From the IMG/VR virus record IMGVR_UViG_3300034073_002585, positions 62,001 through 126,000 of that record: a stretch of 64,000 nucleotides of DNA; one strand, written 5' to 3'. Shown one piece after another: positions 22,328 to 30,087 of the stretch (position 1 is the first letter of the stretch; the number at the start of each line of letters is the position of its first letter). Both the position numbers and the translations under genes were made by a program. The notes under the pieces were generated by a model that saw nothing but the letters and a program-made list of their open reading frames with translations, did no database searches and was not told the origin of the DNA. The DNA comes from a virus.

Positions 22328-22783
22328 ATGCACCACCCAAACCCTGAAGTTGCTAAAAAGCTTGCAGTTCTACTTTCTGATGTAGTTACTGCAAAGTTTG
22401 TATTGCACGGCTACCATTGGAACGCCCTAGGACCAGACTTTGGAGAGATGCATGACTTCTTCTCCATGCTGTACGAAGATGTTGCAGATTCTATTGACCC
22501 GCTGGCAGAGAACATTCTTAAGGTTGGCTTCCCTGCTCCTTACCTTCTAGCAGATTACGTTGAGATGTCCTGCATCAAGGAAGAGCGTCAGGACGGGACG
22601 TCCACCAAGTTCATGCTCGACTCGGCACTACGAGTTATGGAGCACCTATATGACTGCCACACCGAAGCCCTGCATCTTGCAGAGTCCTGTGACCTTCAAG
22701 GTCTTATGGATTTCCTAGCTGGACGTATTGACATGTACGCGAAGTGGAAGTGGCAGATTAAGGCCTACCTAGGAGTTCGTTAA
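22328..22783 (+). CDS. Dps-like ferritin (DNA-protecting, iron-storing)
   Basis: 151 aa; ATG two bases after the portal stop. The Dps ferroxidase motif is complete: His30 (HGYHWNALGPDF), His42 (MHDFF), Asp57 and Glu61 (DVADSIDPLAE), with exactly the spacings of Escherichia coli Dps. Dps assembles into 12-mer shells that oxidise Fe(II) with hydrogen peroxide and store iron, limiting hydroxyl radicals. Its place inside the head gene run suggests late expression and possibly packaging in or on the virion. It complements the KatG and heme oxygenase upstream. Confidence 0.88.
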   Translation: MHHPNPEVAKKLAVLLSDVVTAKFVLHGYHWNALGPDFGEMHDFFSMLYEDVADSIDPLAENILKVGFPAPYLLADYVEMSCIKEERQDGTSTKFMLDSALRVMEHLYDCHTEALHLAESCDLQGLMDFLAGRIDMYAKWKWQIKAYLGVR

Positions 22784-23575
22784 ATGTCATACCTTGAGAA
22801 CGTTCTTAGAGCTACTGGAGGGCATGCCGCTCCAGAAGAAGTTGTTTATCTTGAGGAAGAGCAAGAAAAAGAAGAAGAGAATCTTTCTTCATACGTAGAC
22901 TCTGTTGTTGCAACTGCTGGCTCTAAGCCAGCACCTAAGAAGGACCAAATTAAGGGTTCGAGCAAGAACGCAAAGGGCTCTGCTTCAGGTGGAAAGACTA
23001 TTACTTTCAGTAAAAATGTAGAGAATTCTTTAAAAGAAAAAGTAGAGTCTCACAACAAAAAGTATGGCGACAATGCTTCTAAAAAGACATCTTTGAAGAC
23101 CCTCAAGGCTGTTTATCGTAGAGGTGCGGGGGCATTCTCCACTTCTCATCGTCCAGACCAGAATCGTAACTCATGGGCGATGGCTCGTGTAAATGCTTTT
23201 CTTCACCTTCTAAGAACTGGAAGCCCGAAAAATAGTAAGTACACAACGGACAATGACCTGCTACCAGCAACCCACCCTAAGTCTTCTAAAAAGAACGCAT
23301 CTTCTTTGACCGCAGCTGCTATGGTGGTGGCTGATACCGTATCTCAGTCTTCCGTTGTAGAACTTTTTAGCTACGAAGATTACGAATCAGACGAGCACGC
23401 AATCTTTTCTTTAGCCGAATACTCTGACTTAGGGTACGAGGCCATCCCTAGCATTAAGGCATCTTGGATTAGGGCACTAGAAGCTGGTGAAGATGCATTC
23501 TCTAGAGCGGCAGATTTGGCCATCAATCTGTATGATAGTAGAGACGCCGACCTACTACCTAAAAAGGAAGCATAA
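22784..23575 (+). CDS. Head-region protein with phage VRRGAGAF-type domain
   Basis: 263 aa. A Glu/Lys-rich N-terminus and Ser/Lys linker precede a conserved domain (about 75-165): HNKKYGDNASKKTSLKTLKAVYRRGAGAF, SWAMARVNAFLHLL, NDLLPATHP. This domain recurs in phage head proteins; a related WALWGGDAAWRWA block occurs in the protein at 30088. The C-terminal 90 residues are helical. Probably a minor head component. Confidence 0.65.
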   Translation: MSYLENVLRATGGHAAPEEVVYLEEEQEKEEENLSSYVDSVVATAGSKPAPKKDQIKGSSKNAKGSASGGKTITFSKNVENSLKEKVESHNKKYGDNASKKTSLKTLKAVYRRGAGAFSTSHRPDQNRNSWAMARVNAFLHLLRTGSPKNSKYTTDNDLLPATHPKSSKKNASSLTAAAMVVADTVSQSSVVELFSYEDYESDEHAIFSLAEYSDLGYEAIPSIKASWIRALEAGEDAFSRAADLAINLYDSRDADLLPKKEA

Positions 23576-24072
23576 TGAACACATGGGACTCATTGATTCA
23601 TCCCGAAGAGATTGCCGACACTGTTAGCTTCTATAACGAAAAAGTCGGAGATTCTAGGCATGTCACTGCTGAAACTGCAATTAAGGTAGTGTCCCAGGCT
23701 TTCAACTACTACGACTATCTAGAAGATGAAGAGCGGGCTGACGCAATTAGATATGATTTGCAGAGCTTCTGCGAATATGCAACCACAGCTTTTAACTCAG
23801 AAGATGATTTAAGTTTTTCCGACAGATACTCCAGTCTTTTGGCATCAGGTCACCCGTATGCACCAAAAGTAGACAGACTAGCATTAGCTGATTGGATTGC
23901 TGGTGCTCCAGAGCTTACTTACGCTGGGAAGTCTGCAATTGTTGCAGCTTTAAACCCATATACCGACCTAGAAGTAGTTAGACATGCCAATATTCGTCTG
24001 ACTATTATGGCTCAAAACTCGGAGCTTTCTGTAAACACAATGTATCTACTAGAAGAAGCACTTCGCTCCTAA
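23575..24072 (+). CDS. Hypothetical head-region protein
   Basis: 165 aa; ATG overlaps the preceding stop (TAATG). Acidic, all-helical. Function unknown; operon position suggests a virion or assembly role. Confidence 0.65.
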   Translation: MNTWDSLIHPEEIADTVSFYNEKVGDSRHVTAETAIKVVSQAFNYYDYLEDEERADAIRYDLQSFCEYATTAFNSEDDLSFSDRYSSLLASGHPYAPKVDRLALADWIAGAPELTYAGKSAIVAALNPYTDLEVVRHANIRLTIMAQNSELSVNTMYLLEEALRS

Positions 24073-24094
24073 CTCGGTATATAACACATTAGGG

Positions 24095-24100
24095 TAGAAT
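24095..24100 (+). promoter_or_regulatory. -10-like TAGAAT
   Basis: TAGAAT in a 64-bp gap before the large head polyprotein, without a TTGACA -35. Confidence 0.35.
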
Positions 24101-24136
24101 TATAGGGAGTTTCTACCTTTATATAGAGGATATTTC

Positions 24137-26992
24137 ATGACTGAAAACCTAGCCCTACTTTCGGATGGCAATTCTTCTGCTGCTCGACGTGCTCGTGTAA
24201 AGCTTCAGCCCCGCGATAAGAAAGGTCGCTGGATTCCTACTGGCGCTTCCTTGTTCGCTATGATTCGCGGCCTCGGCGGCGAGGTAAAGAAGTATCTACT
24301 TAAAGCTATTGGTGGAACTGCAACTAAGAAGGGTGAAAAGAATTACATTAGAGCACTCCTTACTGAGGATGCTCCAGAGCTAGGTCTAAAGAAAAATACC
24401 GTCCTTGAGATTGACCCTAAAAACGGTGAACTAGACACGGGGGTTAAACTAAGTAAAGACTTCCTTCGTAGAAAAGGCATTGACCCAGACCTACAGCACA
24501 CACTACCAAAATCTTTGGCAGAGCAGCCACAGGACGTAAAAGACTTAAACCCACAAGCGGCTGATGACCTAGACATAGAGCTAGCTAATGGAGAGCTTAC
24601 TGACGAAGAAGACAAAGATTTCCGTGCAGAGCGTGATGCAGAGCCACTAGCAAAACTTCCTCCAGGAATGGAGGAGCTAGACCAGAAAGAGGTTGACGCT
24701 CTTCTTGATGGCACCACCGAAGAAGCTCCTAGCCCTTCTGCTGACACTAAAAAATCTCCTTCAGACATGACTATGGATGAACTAAAGAGGGAAATTGAAA
24801 CTCCTGTTGACCCAGCATCTCCAGGGACTTTCGAGCGCTACAACGAAGTTGCTACCGAATTTTATAAGAGAGGCGGATACTCTGTATCGCCTGGACCATC
24901 TGATAGGGCAGTGGATGAAGCTCTAGCTGAAGCTTTCTACAATGGTGAAGTTCCAAATATTGACCAGCTGGTTGATAAGGCTAAGGCTCCTGCCCCTAAG
25001 TCTACTCCTGTAACGGTAGCTAACCTAAAGCCTGGAGATATCGTAAAGGTTAAAGGCGCGGAATATCCTGTTGTGTCCACTAAGCAGCGTAATAGTGGTG
25101 GCTGGGATGTTTTCGTTGACGATAACGGAAGAAATGCCAATATCGCTGCTCTAAAAGATTCAAACGGAAATCCTCTATTCCCAAGCGGTATCCCTGGGAC
25201 CGCTACTCTAGAGAAGACTGGAACTGTCAGTAAGCCAAAGGCTCCTGACGCTACCCCCGACGTAACCCCTGACGCTACCCCGTCGGCTCCAACTAAGAAG
25301 AAAGTCTCTCCTCCTAAGCCAAAGCCTACAAAGAAGCCTCCTAAAGCTTCTACCCCGAAGAAACCGCCTGTTATTCCTCAGGGGCGCGAGGATGATGGAG
25401 AAGATATTTCTCCAAACATCAAACCTCTAGAAGACATGCAAAATGTTAAGGTTGCCAATCTAATTGACCCTAACACTGGAAAGCCAGTTAAGGGGGACAA
25501 TGGAAAGCCTATTGAAGACCCTAATGCTATTTACAATGCCCTACTAGAGCAGAACCCTCAAGCAAAGGTCAGCAAGAGCGGGCACATAATTTTAGAGCGT
25601 CAAGACTTTACTGACAATGACGGTAGGGTTTGGAAGTATGAAGTTGCAGTAGCAAGAACCCATGGAAATAAGTACATGGAGAGGTATACCTTCACCGACG
25701 ATAAAGGTGAAAGCAAGACTTTCTACCACTACGACTACAAAGACTCCTTTGCTGCTATTTATGGCGACAAGAATGGTGTTTATGTTTTCCGTGACCAACT
25801 ACTTGGTAGGGCTATTCCTGGAAAGCAGCCACCTACTAGAAATACTCTGAACTACTTTGGAGAAAAGAAGACACTAAACGACAGAATTAGGTTCTTCAGG
25901 GGGATGACAAAAGAGGGCTTCAAGCCTACCCCCGACGACTTGGCAACAAAGAGTTCGTTTAAACTACTTACTCCCGAAGAAGTAGTATCTAAGTGGCTAA
26001 ACGGGCGCGCCGAGAAATATAACAAGTCTGGCCAAGCTAGGGGTACGGTTCTACAGAACTTTGTTGGCTCAGCATGGGAAGCCATCGAAGCAGATGACCT
26101 TCCTACGTTTGAAGCTAGAATCCAGCAACTACTGGGACGCCTACCAGACGATGAGTCTTCTCGTGAACTTTTGATGAAGGCTCTTCGTGACGGTATCAAA
26201 GAAAAATTCAATGGAACTCCTTTGGGTAGAAAAGTTGCTCCTCTGGCAAACAACCTTGAGAAGAAAATTCTTACCGAAGGCCTCGACATTAGAGACCTAC
26301 AGCGCCGACCATTCTCCGCAAAAGATGGCAAGACTATCGTGGAAAAGGGAAATAAGGTTCGCTACTGGAACAACGTCGGCGAGTGGTCTATTGGTGAAGT
26401 CCTTGCTCAGTTGCCACCAAGAACTAGCACTGGAGGCAAGAATACCTACGATGACGTAGTGGCAGTAAGATTCGGTGATGGAAGCATCCACCTACTGCGT
26501 TCAAACAGAATGGATGTACTTGGTGATGAGCTTGATTTTGACCTGAATCTCCACGACAAAGACTCTGATGCCACAGATTTCAAGCCAAACCTAAAGGGAC
26601 AAGCACTTAGAGATGCCAGAGGTTATGGTTTTGATTTTGGCGAAGAGGAGCGTAGGGACGACGACAATGCAGATGCAGACACAGACGATGTCGTTAACAC
26701 CGCAGACACGGACGCGGCTGCTCCTTACCTAGGCTCAGACGGAGTCGATGCCGACGAACCAGCTGCTGACGATACTGAGGATGCAACTGCCCCAGAAGGA
26801 AACATTGCTGGCTTCGAGGCAGGAGACGTCTGGCCAGACGAGAACGGTGACCGTATGGGAACCTTCGTTGAAGCACAGAAGGTGTCAGACCCAGAGACTG
26901 GTGCCGAAGCATGGGCGGTTATTTGGTTGGACGATGATGGCGACGAGCAATTAGAGATTATTCCTCTAGATTCGAGCCGCGTCCCAAAATAG
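24137..26992 (+). CDS. Large head-associated multidomain protein, zero-frame part
   Basis: 951 aa. The N-terminus has KLQPRDKKGRWIPTG, a short motif common in phage polyvalent proteins. Next come acidic helical regions, a first SH3-like segment (about 290-350), a Pro/Lys/Thr-rich linker (about 360-420, PPKPKPTKKPPK), an alpha/beta region and a second SH3-like segment near 740-790 (GNKVRYWNNVGEWSIG). Before the stop it is acidic. The frame ends CCA AAA TAG, where C-CCA-AAA is a canonical slip site followed by a short hairpin; a long open -1 frame without a start codon follows. A -1 frameshift would extend the product to about 1,670 aa. Confidence 0.75.
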   Translation: MTENLALLSDGNSSAARRARVKLQPRDKKGRWIPTGASLFAMIRGLGGEVKKYLLKAIGGTATKKGEKNYIRALLTEDAPELGLKKNTVLEIDPKNGELDTGVKLSKDFLRRKGIDPDLQHTLPKSLAEQPQDVKDLNPQAADDLDIELANGELTDEEDKDFRAERDAEPLAKLPPGMEELDQKEVDALLDGTTEEAPSPSADTKKSPSDMTMDELKREIETPVDPASPGTFERYNEVATEFYKRGGYSVSPGPSDRAVDEALAEAFYNGEVPNIDQLVDKAKAPAPKSTPVTVANLKPGDIVKVKGAEYPVVSTKQRNSGGWDVFVDDNGRNANIAALKDSNGNPLFPSGIPGTATLEKTGTVSKPKAPDATPDVTPDATPSAPTKKKVSPPKPKPTKKPPKASTPKKPPVIPQGREDDGEDISPNIKPLEDMQNVKVANLIDPNTGKPVKGDNGKPIEDPNAIYNALLEQNPQAKVSKSGHIILERQDFTDNDGRVWKYEVAVARTHGNKYMERYTFTDDKGESKTFYHYDYKDSFAAIYGDKNGVYVFRDQLLGRAIPGKQPPTRNTLNYFGEKKTLNDRIRFFRGMTKEGFKPTPDDLATKSSFKLLTPEEVVSKWLNGRAEKYNKSGQARGTVLQNFVGSAWEAIEADDLPTFEARIQQLLGRLPDDESSRELLMKALRDGIKEKFNGTPLGRKVAPLANNLEKKILTEGLDIRDLQRRPFSAKDGKTIVEKGNKVRYWNNVGEWSIGEVLAQLPPRTSTGGKNTYDDVVAVRFGDGSIHLLRSNRMDVLGDELDFDLNLHDKDSDATDFKPNLKGQALRDARGYGFDFGEEERRDDDNADADTDDVVNTADTDAAAPYLGSDGVDADEPAADDTEDATAPEGNIAGFEAGDVWPDENGDRMGTFVEAQKVSDPETGAEAWAVIWLDDDGDEQLEIIPLDSSRVPK

Positions 26993-27014
26993 ATAGGGCT
27001 GCTTCTGGCCCTTC
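26983..27014 (+). promoter_or_regulatory. Candidate -1 programmed ribosomal frameshift site
   Basis: Slip heptamer CCCAAAA at 26983-26989 (zero frame C CCA AAA) is followed at once by TAG. AGGGC (26995-26999) can pair with GCCCT downstream to form a hairpin 5 nt after the heptamer. The tail chaperone uses CCCAAAT. Confidence 0.7.
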
Positions 27015-29154
27015 TGACGAGGGTTCGGATTCAGCCCCTAAGCCAAAAGTAGCTAAAAGCTTAGCTGGTAATAACTTTGACCTATCGAAGGTTCGCACCC
27101 TAAATAAGTCAGCTAAGCCTGGTCCAGGTAGACCCAGAACTCGTCCGATTGACCCCAATTGGAATGACCTTAAGGCTATAGAGAGTGAAATTTTCGCTAC
27201 TATACCTGCAGACGTAGACCTAGACGAGTTAAACGATAAAATTTCAGCTGTTCGAGAGGCCAGGGCCTCTGACGATGCTAAGCAATATGCAGCCGCATTG
27301 AGAGATTTAATTGTTTTCCACCAAGACAGTTTTAAAGCTGACGAGTCCTACTCCCCTAGAGACCTAGATGCTGCTGTAAAAGCTGACGAACTGCTTTCCT
27401 CTGACCCTAGGGCCATAGCTGTAGTTAGAGGTGTCTTACACGTAGGAGCTAGGGACGGTAAATCGCCTAAAACCCTAACACAGCTGCTGGATGACGCTAA
27501 GCAGAATTTTAAAGACAATAGAGCAGATGTTAGACCGCATCTTGCAGCTTTAGGTGGCGACTGGGAGACAAAGGGTGCCATCCAACTTGCTGATGACATG
27601 CAGGTCGAATTTGAGGCCGAGTTTATCAGGCAAGGCGCTCACCCTGGCGAAGCGGTGTTTAGGGCGAAACGTAGGGTAGCTCAAGTCTTAAATGACATGG
27701 CAACAGACCACAAGAAGTCCTACATAGTTTTGACATCTAAACAAGATAATGCATCCATAAAACTATTCATGGGCTCCAAGTCAGGAACGATGGTACCTGT
27801 AGCTGCTCCCGATGAGGTTGCCCAGATTCGTGTTGGTATAACTGCTGCAAGAGCTAACAAGTTCAATAAAGACCCTATAAATGTAAATGTTATGGCTAAT
27901 GACAGCACTTCAGCTATGCCTACAGCTGTCTCGTCTCAGCTGGATGATGGTGATTTGGCCTTCACATACTTTGGCGGGGATGGAGTATTTATCTACCCTC
28001 AAAGGGTAAGCAAGATGTTGGCAGATGGAGTCGACTCTAACTGGTTCTCTACCAATATTAAAGACTCTAAAGACCTATACAAGCACCTAATTGTTCATGA
28101 AACTGGTCACCTACAGATGTATAAACTGTGGGGACAAGGTAAAGGTTCTGGTAGAGCAGAGCTAGAGAAAGATTTCACTAACTTTAACGTTTCTAAAGAT
28201 GGAACTAGTGACTATGGTAGCGAGAGTATTTCTGAAAGTTTTGCCGAACAGTACGCTAAGTATTTGTTGACTGGAAATGCTTCGCAAGAATTTATAGACC
28301 TGCTTAGCTCTAAGGGCTTAACTAAGGCTCAGCTAAATAAAAAGTGGCGAGAAAACCACAAGAGTCTATTTAGCTCTGGATATGATATCTTCTTCAAATT
28401 CCTCGATGGTGTTATGGTTGATGACCAGCAGGGAGTTACTCCAGAGTACAATGGACCAGAAGCTAGGGAGTACTCAGATGGCGGAAAATACGGCGCTGGC
28501 ATCGTCCACAGACTCGGTCGTATATTAGGATTTACTAGCAATAAGCCTGACAAAGTTGACTCTATAAAAAATGATAAATATGTCATTTATAGGGGCCTAC
28601 AATCTGCTAACAATAGAACTCCTATTGATATGCATGCTCAGTTTATGTATGCTGATATGCCATACTATGGATACGGCATCCACGGGGATGGCCAGTACTC
28701 AAGTACTAATCGTCGTACTGCTCGCGGTTATGCAGGATATACAGACGACGGGGTAGTAAAAATGCGAGTCAAGCCCACTGCAAAAGTCTATTCAGAAGGT
28801 GGCCGAGGCTCTGACAATCTGTTTGACCCTGCTGTATCTAATGATGGTATCGATATTAGGGACGTCTACGCTAAGCTCTTTGACTCAGATGGAATTTTGG
28901 CTCAAATAGTTCTCAATGAAATTGACCCTGACTTGTCTGGATACGAGTTGCAAGCTCAAATAGACCTTCTAGCTAGAAAATTAGGAATTATTAATGGCAA
29001 CTATATGGGAAGCAAGTCTCACCTAGCTGCCCTTCTAGGCTTTCAAGGTATTGAAATAAATCAAGGTGGAGAGTCTTTTGTAGTTATACTTGATAGGAGT
29101 ATGCTAGAGATGCAAGACCCGAATGCCCAGATAACGCAAGGATTAAACTCATAA
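26989..29154 (+). CDS. -1 frame extension: zincin metallopeptidase and ADP-ribosyltransferase-like region
   Basis: 721 residues if reached by -1 slippage. The frame is open from 26938, but no ATG, GTG or TTG occurs before TTG 27298, and that codon has no ribosome site, so separate initiation would discard about 100 coding codons. HETGH at 28096-28110 with a later ESFAEQY glutamate is a zincin metallopeptidase signature. The C-terminal 200 residues resemble an ADP-ribosyltransferase fold: IYRGL, then GDGQYSSTNRRTARGYAGY, and a late GGESFVV segment. ADP-ribosyltransferase domains on virion proteins are known from other phages as injected effectors. A sequencing frameshift is the alternative. 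Confidence 0.65.
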   Translation: MDRAASGPSDEGSDSAPKPKVAKSLAGNNFDLSKVRTLNKSAKPGPGRPRTRPIDPNWNDLKAIESEIFATIPADVDLDELNDKISAVREARASDDAKQYAAALRDLIVFHQDSFKADESYSPRDLDAAVKADELLSSDPRAIAVVRGVLHVGARDGKSPKTLTQLLDDAKQNFKDNRADVRPHLAALGGDWETKGAIQLADDMQVEFEAEFIRQGAHPGEAVFRAKRRVAQVLNDMATDHKKSYIVLTSKQDNASIKLFMGSKSGTMVPVAAPDEVAQIRVGITAARANKFNKDPINVNVMANDSTSAMPTAVSSQLDDGDLAFTYFGGDGVFIYPQRVSKMLADGVDSNWFSTNIKDSKDLYKHLIVHETGHLQMYKLWGQGKGSGRAELEKDFTNFNVSKDGTSDYGSESISESFAEQYAKYLLTGNASQEFIDLLSSKGLTKAQLNKKWRENHKSLFSSGYDIFFKFLDGVMVDDQQGVTPEYNGPEAREYSDGGKYGAGIVHRLGRILGFTSNKPDKVDSIKNDKYVIYRGLQSANNRTPIDMHAQFMYADMPYYGYGIHGDGQYSSTNRRTARGYAGYTDDGVVKMRVKPTAKVYSEGGRGSDNLFDPAVSNDGIDIRDVYAKLFDSDGILAQIVLNEIDPDLSGYELQAQIDLLARKLGIINGNYMGSKSHLAALLGFQGIEINQGGESFVVILDRSMLEMQDPNAQITQGLNS

Positions 29155-29456
29155 TGGCTGATGAAGAAAACAGAGAAATGGAAGAGAGAGCCATAGAATA
29201 CTCTCGACTATTTGCTAGAGCAATGGGGCAGGCTACAGATTCTGATTATTTCAGTAGTGACGGTAAGTCATGGGATGAAGCTGCAGATTGGATAAAAGAC
29301 AATAATTATGTGCCCAAATCTCGTGAGTTCCGAAAACTAATTATCGATGAGATTTACCAGATATTAGAGACTAAACCCCTCCCACCTAAAGAGAGCTTCT
29401 CTGGGGAGCTACAAAAGTTCTTGGATAGATATGAAGAAAGGCGTAAAAATGGATAA
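29154..29456 (+). CDS. Hypothetical acidic protein after the putative effector
   Basis: 100 aa; ATG overlaps the preceding stop (TAATG). All-helical, acidic. Translational coupling to a protein with an ADP-ribosyltransferase-like end raises the possibility of an immunity or chaperone role, with no direct sequence evidence. Confidence 0.65.
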   Translation: MADEENREMEERAIEYSRLFARAMGQATDSDYFSSDGKSWDEAADWIKDNNYVPKSREFRKLIIDEIYQILETKPLPPKESFSGELQKFLDRYEERRKNG

Positions 29457-29637
29457 ACCAAAACGCGACTTCAACACCAAAGTAACTTACTACCTAGAAG
29501 ACTTTTCTGGCAAAAAAGCACCAAAAGAGGTAGTGGTTGACTTATCTGAACTACCGAACGAAGAGCTAGACCAGCTCCTATTCCACGTACCAGAGGCAAC
29601 ATCTGAAATCGTATATCGTGAATTATACGGTCAATAG
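29449..29637 (+). CDS. Small hypothetical protein
   Basis: 62 aa; ATG 29449 after AAGAAAGGCG, overlapping the previous gene by 8 bp. N-terminal strand then KAPKEVVVDLSELPNEELDQLLF. No family recognised. Confidence 0.6.
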   Translation: MDKPKRDFNTKVTYYLEDFSGKKAPKEVVVDLSELPNEELDQLLFHVPEATSEIVYRELYGQ

Positions 29638-29660
29638 AATAAGAACACAAAAAATCAGTG

Positions 29661-29692
29661 TAAAATAGACAGTAGCCAAACACTGGTCTATT
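29661..29692 (+). promoter_or_regulatory. TAAAAT -10 box and overlapping hairpin
   Basis: TAAAAT (29661-29666) overlaps an imperfect hairpin AATAGACAGT / ACTGGTCTATT. Could be a late promoter with a structured leader. Confidence 0.4.
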
Positions 29693-29714
29693 TTCCGCGG
29701 TTAGAGAGTTATAA

Positions 29715-30086
29715 ATGGCAAAAAGCAGCATCGTAGATGTCTGGTTCTATGTAGACCCACAATCAGAGAGTATTGACTCGGTTGTTTGCTGGTTCCCTAT
29801 GGGCATGTCTGTCCGCGAAGGCGGAGACTGGGAAATTTCAAGCAAAGAGGAAGCTGGAATCAACGACAAGCTTTCTAAGCATGATGTCTATCAATTGGAC
29901 TGGGATACAGACCCTCTAGTAATTGATGATTCTTACGATTTCGACGACCCAGAGAACGAACACGCTGCTATAAAAATGTACGACAAGGGAGAGCTTACCT
30001 TGGAAAGTTTGATGGAGTACTCAGAAAAAATTATGAGTGCACCAGAGGACGCCTCTGAATACGACGACTTGGAAGTCGAGGACTAA
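29715..30086 (+). CDS. Hypothetical acidic protein
   Basis: 123 aa, strongly acidic, with many Asp/Glu toward the C-terminus. Its frame ends 1 bp before the next gene's start. No family recognised. Confidence 0.65.
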   Translation: MAKSSIVDVWFYVDPQSESIDSVVCWFPMGMSVREGGDWEISSKEEAGINDKLSKHDVYQLDWDTDPLVIDDSYDFDDPENEHAAIKMYDKGELTLESLMEYSEKIMSAPEDASEYDDLEVED

Positions 30087-30087
30087 A

